Below, in pieces: positions 8,589 to 13,949 of a DNA stretch of 44,575 nt (positions are counted from its first letter, which is position 1; each line of letters begins with the position of its first letter). A program made the translations under genes and the position numbers. Under the pieces are notes generated by a model. The model had not been told where the DNA came from. It made no database searches and saw only the letters and a program-made list of their open reading frames with translations. Origin of the DNA: CAMLQK01 sp964654135 (GTDB lineage Bacteria > Patescibacteriota > Saccharimonadia > Saccharimonadales > UBA4665); contig CAZZHV010000005.1 in NCBI GenBank assembly GCA_964654135.1, forward strand, positions 1-44,575, in the 5' to 3' direction.

Positions 8589-9707
8589 ATGCCACGACTT
8601 CCGCAACCAGGAGGCGACAAAGAGCGATGGGGCGGTATTCTCAACGAATACCTCTTGCATGAGCATGGCCTCGACGGAAAGCATGACGCCCTTGTTCATA
8701 AAACTGGTGACGAGACAATCTCAGGCAATAAAGCTTTTACCGGTGAGCTCACAAGCCAACTGCAGGATTCAATTCCTGGCATTCCTATTACGTCGCTCGA
8801 TGGGGCGTGGCGCATCGTTGGAGGCGACGGATCAACGCACCTTGCTTTCTTCAAAGATATGGATGGCGACGGTGATTATGATGCTGACATTTGGTTCAAG
8901 AGCAACGCATATTTGGTCGCAACCAACGCTTTTCATTTACGACCAGGGTATGTCGACAATGGTGTCGAGAAAGGCCGAATTGTTATACTTTCAACCCTTG
9001 ATGAGGCTACAGGCTTGGGTGTTAACTACATCCAATCAGCCCGTAATTATTCGGGCACAACTCAAAACGATCTCGCTTTCACTCGTTACCAATCATCTTT
9101 TAGGTGGCTCATATTTGATGAAAGCCAAAATGGCTATGCAGGTTTTGGTCTAAACGGTGGTGCCACGCCAGATGATGCGTTGGCACGTATTCATGCCAAA
9201 GACGGCGCGGCCACCGTTGCTCTTTTTGAGGGAACTAATGCAAGCGGCACGGCGCGCATAGCGCTCAAAGACATTACTACCTCGTCGGGGAGCGCTGTTA
9301 CAGTTGGCGCATTTGGTGATTATATGATTTTAAGGGCTGGCTCCGTTAACTCAGCTCGCCTGTCATCCACTGGCCTCTATGTTGGTGGTAACGTTGCGCC
9401 GACAGCACATCTTGATGTCGCTGCTAGTAGCACGAGTATGGCTGCAGCCCGAATACGTCCAGGTCCAGCGCCCATTACGCCTAACGACGGGGATGTCTGG
9501 TACGACGGTGTCGATCTGTACTTTCGATACGGTACAACAAGTCAGGCGCTTGCCACTAAAGCATACATCTCTACCGGAGGTTGGGCTGCAGTGCCGGCAA
9601 CAAGCACAAGTACGGGCACCGCAGGACAGCGTGCATACGATGCAAACTACATGTATGTTTGTGTTGCAGCCAATACATGGCGTCGCGCTACACTCACCAC
9701 TTGGTAG
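8589..9707 (+). CDS. Phage tail-fibre/adhesin-like structural protein
   Basis: The product is 372 aa. The N-terminus (LPQPGGDKERWGGILNEYL, then HEHGLDGKHDAL) matches the opening module of many phage-like fibre and baseplate-associated proteins. It is followed by the common TGDETISGNKAFTGEL repeat-type segment. The middle is beta-rich and Gly/Asn-rich. The C-terminal third contains APTAHLDVAAS, PNDGDVWYDG and a terminal QRAYDANYMYVCVAANTWRR module, all usual in trimeric tail fibres. No signal peptide, S74 peptidase or enzyme motif is visible. A good Shine-Dalgarno (GGGAGGG) precedes the ATG. No capsid, portal or tail genes are nearby, so it is not part of a prophage here. It may be a cell-surface or contractile-particle fibre used in host contact, which is inference only. 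Confidence 0.6.
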   Translation: MPRLPQPGGDKERWGGILNEYLLHEHGLDGKHDALVHKTGDETISGNKAFTGELTSQLQDSIPGIPITSLDGAWRIVGGDGSTHLAFFKDMDGDGDYDADIWFKSNAYLVATNAFHLRPGYVDNGVEKGRIVILSTLDEATGLGVNYIQSARNYSGTTQNDLAFTRYQSSFRWLIFDESQNGYAGFGLNGGATPDDALARIHAKDGAATVALFEGTNASGTARIALKDITTSSGSAVTVGAFGDYMILRAGSVNSARLSSTGLYVGGNVAPTAHLDVAASSTSMAAARIRPGPAPITPNDGDVWYDGVDLYFRYGTTSQALATKAYISTGGWAAVPATSTSTGTAGQRAYDANYMYVCVAANTWRRATLTTW

Positions 9708-10166
9708 CTATTTTGCCTGAAGACCACGCAGATCTTTAATAATTTCTGCGGCGTGTGTTTTGGGATCAACGCTCTCGTATTTTTTTGCAATATCACCCTT
9801 AGGGCTGATGATGTAGGTGTTCCGGAATGTGCCTTGATATTCACGGCCCATAAACTTACGAGTACCCCAAGCGCCATAAGCTTCGATAGTGGTATGGTCT
9901 GGGTCACTCAAAAGTGTAAAATTGAGCCCGTGCTTGTCAGCAAATTTTTTGTGACTCATGACAGAATCTTTGCTAACTCCAATAACTTCTGCGTTTCCGA
10001 GCTCAGCTATAGCTTCACGTTCGTCGCGAAAATTACAGGCCTCTGTCGTGCAGCCAGATGTATTGTCCTTAGGGTAGAAATAGATAACTACCCACTTGCC
10101 GGCGTAATCTTTTAGACTATGCACAATGCCGTCTTGGTCGATGAGCGAAAAATCTGGTGCTTTCAT
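9708..10166 (-). CDS. bcp: Thiol peroxidase of the Bcp/PrxQ family
   Basis: This is a 152-aa atypical 2-Cys peroxiredoxin that reduces hydrogen peroxide and organic hydroperoxides using thioredoxin. The active-site block YPKDNTSGCTTEACNFRDE carries the peroxidatic Cys39 and the resolving Cys44 five residues later, as in Bcp. The conserved Arg partner is expected in the later GVSKDS/DPD region. The length is standard. A Shine-Dalgarno (GGAGAT) precedes the ATG. The gene abuts the fibre-like gene tail to tail; the two stop codons form the palindrome TAGCTA. It is cytoplasmic, and likely an oxidative-stress defence in an organism with little other antioxidant machinery in view. Confidence 0.93.
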   Translation of the reverse strand: MKAPDFSLIDQDGIVHSLKDYAGKWVVIYFYPKDNTSGCTTEACNFRDEREAIAELGNAEVIGVSKDSVMSHKKFADKHGLNFTLLSDPDHTTIEAYGAWGTRKFMGREYQGTFRNTYIISPKGDIAKKYESVDPKTHAAEIIKDLRGLQAK

Positions 10167-10245
10167 AATATCTCCATGTTAATCGAACGTATAAAAAGAA
10201 TAACTTTTACAACTTTATATGATAGTAGCTTAGAGGAGATTACGC

Positions 10246-10251
10246 TATAGT
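10246..10251 (+). promoter_or_regulatory. -10 box directly before the 10258 start codon
   Basis: TATAGT ends 6 bases before the ATG. A GAGGAG at 10233-10238 lies upstream of the predicted transcription start and so would not act as a ribosome binding site. Confidence 0.55.
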
Positions 10252-10257
10252 ACATAC

Positions 10258-10986
10258 ATGGAAATAGACCAAACAATCCTTGATGCTATGCAGCAGTATC
10301 AACCATCGCTTGATCGACTCAATTCTCTTAAGCAAGTCCCGCTCCTCTTCTTGGTTGGCATCTCTGGAGCTGGCAAGAATGCAGTAGGTACAGCATTGCG
10401 CGTCAATCACCCTGGCGAATACCACGAGTTTGTAACGCACACGACACGTGCACCACGAAAAAACCATGGTGTCATGGAACAGGACGATGTTGATTATCAT
10501 TTTGTAGATTTGGCAAAAGCTAAAGAAATGCTCACAAATCACGATTTCATCGAAGCAAATTTCTTTAGTGGCAACATTTACGGCACAAGTATCGCCGAAA
10601 TCGAAGCAGCAAAACAAGAAGGCCGAATCGCTATTGGTGACATCGACGTTAATGGCGTCGCAAATTTTGTACGCTTAGGCCTCAATGTGCGGCCTGTTTT
10701 TATATTGCCACCTAATTACGAAGTTTGGCAAAAGCGGCTCATGACTCGTTATGAGGGCCACGAAATTGACCAGCAAGACTGGCGAAATCGTATGCAGACA
10801 GCGCGTTCTGAGATCATGCACGCATTGGCTACAGACTATTTCTATTTTGTTTTAAACGACGACTTGCCAACGACCGTCAAAACTATTGACGCTGTTGCGC
10901 ATGGCGATGAGCCTGATCGTCGATCAGAGTTAGCAGTTGTGGCTGCAAAAGACATTCTTAATGGTATCAATGACGCCTTGGCGTAA
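10258..10986 (+). CDS. Guanylate kinase-like P-loop protein
   Basis: The product is 242 aa. The P-loop GISGAGKNAV is near residues 32-41, and the following segment (HTTRAPRKNHGVMEQDDVDYHFV) parallels the guanylate kinase GMP-binding block S.TTR.PR.GE..G.DYHFV. Later residues (FSGNIYGTS, GDIDVNG) match the NxYGTS and D-[IV]-[DE]-x-x-G strands of Gmk. It is longer than ordinary Gmk (about 205 aa), with about 30 extra N-terminal residues before the P-loop and a long C-terminal helix. A GMP kinase role is likely but the protein is divergent (GKN instead of GKS/T in the P-loop). The gene stands alone and is followed by the inverted-repeat-bounded cassette. Confidence 0.7.
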   Translation: MEIDQTILDAMQQYQPSLDRLNSLKQVPLLFLVGISGAGKNAVGTALRVNHPGEYHEFVTHTTRAPRKNHGVMEQDDVDYHFVDLAKAKEMLTNHDFIEANFFSGNIYGTSIAEIEAAKQEGRIAIGDIDVNGVANFVRLGLNVRPVFILPPNYEVWQKRLMTRYEGHEIDQQDWRNRMQTARSEIMHALATDYFYFVLNDDLPTTVKTIDAVAHGDEPDRRSELAVVAAKDILNGINDALA

Positions 10987-11001
10987 ATAATTCTAGGGTA
11001 A

Positions 11002-11014
11002 AACAAGCAGACAG
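11002..11014 (+). repeat. Left inverted repeat of the cassette
   Basis: AACAAGCAGACAG is the exact inverse of 11872-11884. Its inner part (11006-11016) also pairs with 11046-11056, making a cruciform-capable end. Confidence 0.7.
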
Positions 11015-11022
11015 TATGGGGT

Positions 11023-11045
11023 AAAAACGAATCCTTGAGGGATTC
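11023..11045 (-). terminator. Intrinsic terminator downstream of the cassette gene
   Basis: On the minus strand, GAATCC and GGATTC form a 6-bp stem with a 5-base loop, followed by one G and five T. It is nested inside the larger AGCAGACAGTA/TACTGTCTGCT hairpin (11006-11056). Confidence 0.65.
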
Positions 11046-11120
11046 TACTGTCTGCTCGCTTTACCGCGGGTTGATCAGGAATCACCTCTTAGGGGTCGTA
11101 TGTGATGGATGGTGGTGTTG

Positions 11121-11741
11121 TCAGAGCTCTTCGACCTCGTTGAACGACGTGCGTGTCGGGAAGGACAGCGGCTGCCGGTCGAAGGGGATGCCCCACATCT
11201 CGTGCCGGCCGGCGTTGCCGTAGAGGTACTCGGTGAGGTTCTCGTCCGGGAGCATGTCGAGGACCTTCTTGTTCTTGCCCTGCCGGAGGATCGTGCACAG
11301 GATGTGCAGCTCGATGCCGTTCTCGACCAGGTGGCCGAGGTCGAACGTGTAGTGCGGCTTCTCCTTGGAGCGCTCACCGGTGAGTACGGTGTTGATGCTG
11401 ACGACCTTGAGGAAGATCACGAAGCTGCTGCCGATACCTCGGATGAGGTTGAACGGGAAGATCAGGCGGCGGCGGGTCGGCGGCTCGTTGAAGATGTTGG
11501 GGTACTGCCGGAGCTGCTCACGCTGCGTCCTGTTCGTGATGCCGACCCAGAAGGCGGGCATGATCAGGTCGCCCTTGGCCAGAGCGTCGAAGAGGCGCTG
11601 CAGCTGCTCGACGTCCTCGGGCTTGAGGCCGTAGGTGTTGACGGTGGGCGGCTGCGCCACGCTCAGCTCAGACTCGGGCTTCGTGTTGAAGTCACCGATC
11701 TCCGGGGTGGGCTCATGGCTGCCGCCAAGCTTCTCAGACAC
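11121..11741 (-). CDS. Unknown protein, GC-rich, probably acquired
   Basis: The product is 206 aa and I do not recognise its family. The codons strongly prefer G or C in third position (CTG, GCC, GAC, AAG, ATC), unlike the neighbouring genes and like actinobacteria or their phages. The N-terminal 35 residues are polar and probably disordered. The rest is a mixed fold with a short hydrophobic stretch (LIRGIGSSFVIFLKVVSINTV, about residues 98-118), an AGRHEMWGIPFDR segment and a single Cys. There is no signal peptide or clear membrane helix. The GTG at 11741 is chosen because a Shine-Dalgarno (AAAGGA) lies 7 bases before it. It is the only gene in the inverted-repeat cassette. A 219-aa ORF on the other strand is most likely a GC-driven shadow. 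Confidence 0.65.
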   Translation of the reverse strand: MSEKLGGSHEPTPEIGDFNTKPESELSVAQPPTVNTYGLKPEDVEQLQRLFDALAKGDLIMPAFWVGITNRTQREQLRQYPNIFNEPPTRRRLIFPFNLIRGIGSSFVIFLKVVSINTVLTGERSKEKPHYTFDLGHLVENGIELHILCTILRQGKNKKVLDMLPDENLTEYLYGNAGRHEMWGIPFDRQPLSFPTRTSFNEVEEL

Positions 11742-11820
11742 AGCTGTGTCCTTTCGCTTCTCATGTAGCTACTGCTACCAATAGCCAATAAGGCTACTGC
11801 CACACATCACATTTTTGGAT

Positions 11821-11870
11821 GAATAGATGAGGTGCCTACGCTCGTGCAAGCGCAAGTAGCTCATCTATTC
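11821..11870. other. Long hairpin at the right end of the cassette
   Basis: A perfect 11-bp stem (11821-11831 with 11860-11870) encloses further pairing (CTAC with GTAG, GCT with AGC). It lies between the right inverted repeat and the cassette gene. In the minus-strand transcript it would form a structured 5' leader. Confidence 0.65.
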
Positions 11871-11871
11871 G

Positions 11872-11884
11872 CTGTCTGCTTGTT
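11872..11884 (-). repeat. Right inverted repeat of the cassette
   Basis: CTGTCTGCTTGTT on the plus strand is the exact inverse of the left repeat at 11002-11014. Confidence 0.7.
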
Positions 11885-11888
11885 AATG

Positions 11889-11912
11889 TAAAAACACCAG
11901 ATCTCCTGGTGT
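11889..11912 (-). terminator. Intrinsic terminator just outside the cassette
   Basis: ACACCAG and CTGGTGT (11894-11900 with 11906-11912) form a 7-bp stem followed on the minus strand by five T. It stands only a few bases downstream of the minus-strand promoter at 11921-11949. Confidence 0.65.
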
Positions 11913-11920
11913 ACCTACAT

Positions 11921-11949
11921 ACTATATAACTTTAATCAATATAATTCAA
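11921..11949 (-). promoter_or_regulatory. Minus-strand sigma70-type promoter divergent from hrcA
   Basis: On the minus strand, TTGAAT (11944-11949), a 17-bp spacer and TATAGT (11921-11926) form a good promoter. It points into the terminator at 11889-11912 and the cassette beyond. Confidence 0.5.
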
Positions 11950-11956
11950 ATCTTCT

Positions 11957-11983
11957 CTAGCACTCTTGACGATTGAGTGCCAA
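11957..11983 (+). promoter_or_regulatory. CIRCE operator of hrcA
   Basis: TAGCACTC, nine bases, GAGTGCCAA: an almost perfect CIRCE (consensus TTAGCACTC-N9-GAGTGCTAA), the binding site of HrcA. It indicates autoregulation of the hrcA-grpE operon. Confidence 0.93.
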
Positions 11984-11995
11984 GCAAACTATCAT
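11966..11995 (+). promoter_or_regulatory. hrcA promoter embedded in CIRCE
   Basis: TTGACG (11966-11971), an 18-bp spacer and TATCAT (11990-11995). The -35 lies inside the CIRCE spacer, so bound HrcA excludes RNA polymerase. The -10 ends 8 bases before the ATG at 12004. Confidence 0.75.
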
Positions 11996-12003
11996 ACCTA
12001 TAT

Positions 12004-12711
12004 ATGACAGATCGTCAGAAGCAAATATTATGCTCAGTCGTTGAACAGTACGCCGAGGTTGCTAGCCCAGTTGGCTCGAGTCTGCTAGCCAAGGTTTTTA
12101 ATGTTAGCTCAGCGACTATTCGTGCCGAGATGGCAGAGCTGGAACGCCACGGCTTTATCACCCAGCCGCATACCAGTGCCGGTCGCGTGCCGACGGATAA
12201 GGGCTATCGTTTTTACGTTAACAATCTTGCTGGCACAACCAACGACACTGCCTCCGAACGTCGTGCGGAACGTGCCTTAACCGCTCGTGTTCAAACAGGG
12301 GCGCTGCCAGAGCGCACCATCCGTAATGCAGTCGATACATTGGTAGAGTTGACACATAATCTTGGCCTTGCAACCATTGGCAACCAGCTCTATATGAGTG
12401 GGCTATCAAATCTTTTTGGCCAACCTGAGTTTATCCAAGCAGGTCAGGTACGCCAAGTGGCACAATTACTCGATAATCTTGAGCCGTGGCTGCATGAGGC
12501 TGCGCCAAATCAGCCCTTGAGCGTTTATATTGGCCAAGAAAACCCAATTGGTCGTTCTGCGGGCTGTTCACTTATTATTAGCCGCTTCCGTAGCCCATAT
12601 TCCGACAAGAGCTATATAGGTGTGCTCGGTCCAACCCGCCAAAATTACAAAGATGTCATGCAACTTGTTCGTTTTGCAGGCGAATCACTAGAGGAGGTAC
12701 TTTATGACTAA
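12004..12711 (+). CDS. hrcA: Heat-inducible transcription repressor HrcA (short form)
   Basis: This is a 235-aa repressor of chaperone genes that binds CIRCE. The N-terminal winged helix is clear (TDRQKQILCSVVEQYAEVASPVGSSLL, then NVSSATIRAEMAELERHGFI, then HTSAGRVPTDKGYRFYV, which is the HrcA signature). The C-terminal dimerisation/GAF-like region is shortened; ordinary HrcA has about 340 aa. It still ends with the usual SCSLIISRFRSPYSDKSYIGVLGPTR-like block and a final YKDVMQLVRF helix. The ATG at 12004 is chosen over an upstream GTG at 11977 because the -10 box lies between them. It overlaps grpE by 8 bases. HrcA activity usually depends on GroEL; no groEL is in the window. Confidence 0.93.
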   Translation: MTDRQKQILCSVVEQYAEVASPVGSSLLAKVFNVSSATIRAEMAELERHGFITQPHTSAGRVPTDKGYRFYVNNLAGTTNDTASERRAERALTARVQTGALPERTIRNAVDTLVELTHNLGLATIGNQLYMSGLSNLFGQPEFIQAGQVRQVAQLLDNLEPWLHEAAPNQPLSVYIGQENPIGRSAGCSLIISRFRSPYSDKSYIGVLGPTRQNYKDVMQLVRFAGESLEEVLYD

Positions 12712-13210
12712 ACAACACGATCCAGCACAAGAACCAGATATGCAGGACCAGATTCCGCAAGAGGACGTTGCGTTGCTCCAGCAGCAGGTTGCCGACCTGA
12801 CTGAAGCGCTGCAACGTGAACGTGCCGATGCGATGAACTTGCGCCGTCGTCATGATGAACAGATGGCTAGTCTCAAAAATGTCGTTAAGGCGACAGTTGT
12901 CCGCGACTTATTGCCGGTTATCGACAACTTTGAGCGTGCGCTCAAACATGTTCCAGAAGATCTGAAAGATAACGATTACATCAAGGGCGTCCAGGGTGTT
13001 GTTAAGCAGTTCGAAAAGACGCTTGCTAATCTCGGTGTGCAACGCATTAAGACTGTTGGCGAACCGTTCGATCCTAAGTGGCATGAAGCCATCTCAATGG
13101 ACGAAGATAGTGAAGGCACGACCGAAGTTGTAAGCGAAGAATTACAATCAGGCTACGCTATTGGCGATGAAGTTATTCGTCACGCAATGGTTCGCGTAAA
13201 AATGGCGTGA
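12704..13210 (+). CDS. grpE: Nucleotide exchange factor GrpE
   Basis: This is a 168-aa cochaperone that releases ADP from DnaK. A long N-terminal coiled coil (LLQQQVADLTEALQRERADAMNLRRRHDEQ) leads into the dimer helices. The C-terminal beta domain has GEPFDPKWHEAI and the usual E.QSGYAIGDEVIRHAMVRV ending. A strong GGAGG lies upstream inside hrcA. The stop overlaps the start of the next small gene by 4 bases (GTGA), indicating translational coupling. Confidence 0.96.
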   Translation: MTKQHDPAQEPDMQDQIPQEDVALLQQQVADLTEALQRERADAMNLRRRHDEQMASLKNVVKATVVRDLLPVIDNFERALKHVPEDLKDNDYIKGVQGVVKQFEKTLANLGVQRIKTVGEPFDPKWHEAISMDEDSEGTTEVVSEELQSGYAIGDEVIRHAMVRVKMA

Positions 13211-13452
13211 GTTCCGAAAAACCTCAGCTAGACGAATGGCTTGGTGAACTGCTGATGCCGGCTGACGGCACTGAGCTGAGTGATGAGCAGCGCCAATTTG
13301 GCGTGCCAGTCGCACAACTAGCCTTACAAGGGCTGCAGCAACTACTCCAAGAAGGTAAAGTAGATAGAGTTGAACTAAGTTTCGAAATCGTGGACCCAGA
13401 CGGCGTCATGACGCCTATGGAATTCACATTCTCTGCCGAACAAGAACAGTAG
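13207..13452 (+). CDS. Small acidic protein in the hrcA-grpE operon
   Basis: The product is 81 aa, starting at a GTG that overlaps the grpE stop. It is acidic, with a helical first half (QLDEWLGELLMP, then VAQLALQGLQQLLQEGKVD) and a strand pair at the end (RVELSFEIVDPDGVMTPMEFTF). There are no Cys, signal or membrane segments. I do not recognise the family. Its coupling to grpE suggests a chaperone-related or stress role (inference). It ends exactly where the convergent gene ends; the stops form TAGCTA. Confidence 0.55.
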   Translation: MSSEKPQLDEWLGELLMPADGTELSDEQRQFGVPVAQLALQGLQQLLQEGKVDRVELSFEIVDPDGVMTPMEFTFSAEQEQ

Positions 13453-13797
13453 CTATTCTTTAGACGGCTCTTCGGTAGGTGTGTCTTCGGGCAGGCCTAC
13501 TATTTCTATGTCAGCCATCAGGAATGATGCCTGCTGGTGTTCAGTAGTACTCTCGACAGTTATCGGGCCGAGCTTAGCGGCAATTTCTTGTGCACGTGCA
13601 CTGCAGGCTACGTCGGGTGTCCAATCTTCTTCGGGTTTGCTGCGTACTGGACACTGCGTATTGGCGCGCAGCAGGAGGGCTGCGCCTTGAACGCCGACCT
13701 GCACGGCTAGCATTCGCTTTTTGAGACCTCTTGCTTGTTCGTATTCGTAATTGAGCATCTCTTTAGCGGGACACATAAGTTCACAACGGTTAGCCAT
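13453..13797 (-). CDS. Small Cys-containing unknown protein between grpE and dnaK
   Basis: The product is 114 aa and the function is unknown. Four cysteines lie at about residues 5, 9, 49 and 65. The first pair is spaced CELMC, so metal binding or disulfide chemistry is possible. A central hydrophobic stretch (MLAVQVGVQGAALLL) may be an amphipathic helix. A strong AAGGAGG Shine-Dalgarno lies 5 bases before the ATG, and a TATAGT -10 (13827-13832) lies upstream, so it is likely a real gene despite running against the chaperone operon. Confidence 0.6.
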   Translation of the reverse strand: MANRCELMCPAKEMLNYEYEQARGLKKRMLAVQVGVQGAALLLRANTQCPVRSKPEEDWTPDVACSARAQEIAAKLGPITVESTTEHQQASFLMADIEIVGLPEDTPTEEPSKE

Positions 13798-13826
13798 CGA
13801 GCCTCCTTAGGTGTATAAGCTTTAGC

Positions 13827-13832
13827 ACTATA
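13827..13832 (-). promoter_or_regulatory. -10 box of the 13453-13797 gene
   Basis: On the minus strand TATAGT lies 29 bases before the ATG. It overlaps one half-site of CIRCE (TTAGCACT, 13822-13829), so weak HrcA control cannot be excluded. Confidence 0.45.
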
Positions 13833-13859
13833 CCATAAAAGTTTGCAATAACAGGGGTA

Positions 13860-13886
13860 TTAGCACTCTTGACATGTGAGTGCTAA
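13860..13886 (+). promoter_or_regulatory. Perfect CIRCE operator of dnaK
   Basis: TTAGCACTC, nine bases, GAGTGCTAA, identical to the consensus. It marks dnaK as an HrcA target. Confidence 0.96.
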
Positions 13887-13897
13887 TTTCCTATGCT
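13869..13897 (+). promoter_or_regulatory. dnaK promoter embedded in CIRCE
   Basis: TTGACA (13869-13874), 17 bp, TATGCT (13892-13897): a near-consensus sigma70 promoter whose -35 is inside the CIRCE spacer. The leader is about 45 bases and carries a ribosome binding site (GAAAGGG). Confidence 0.85.
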
Positions 13898-13949
13898 AGG
13901 AGTATATAAACCAGCATTTTGAAGTTTTTGAAGAAAGGGTATACATCTT

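Larger units (their letters stand above)
11002..11884. mobile_element. GC-rich cassette bounded by 13-bp inverted repeats
   Basis: A perfect 13-bp inverted repeat (11002-11014 and 11872-11884) encloses about 880 bp. The core is conspicuously more GC-rich than both sides and holds one ORF of unknown function. A third, inverted copy of the end motif lies at 11046-11056, and each end contains a strong hairpin. No transposase is encoded, and no clear target-site duplication is seen next to the repeats. It could be a non-autonomous element, an integrated gene cassette or a transfer scar. Confidence 0.5.

Noticed and set aside
8485..9153. 222-aa frame overlapping the fibre-like gene on the same strand
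   Set aside because: It starts inside the lepA terminator region, and the other frame has a good Shine-Dalgarno and recognisable modules.
11109..11768. 219-aa open frame on the plus strand opposite the cassette gene
   Set aside because: GC-rich coding DNA gives long antisense frames. The translation is repetitive Asp/Glu/Val/Leu-rich, and the minus-strand gene has a Shine-Dalgarno and plausible codons.
11882..11888. Integron attC-type core site at the cassette end
   Set aside because: GTTAATG loosely resembles a core site, but a matching partner with the required spacing and paired L boxes was not found.
13822..13829. Third CIRCE operator
   Set aside because: Only one half (TTAGCACT) is present; the other arm is missing at the required spacing.
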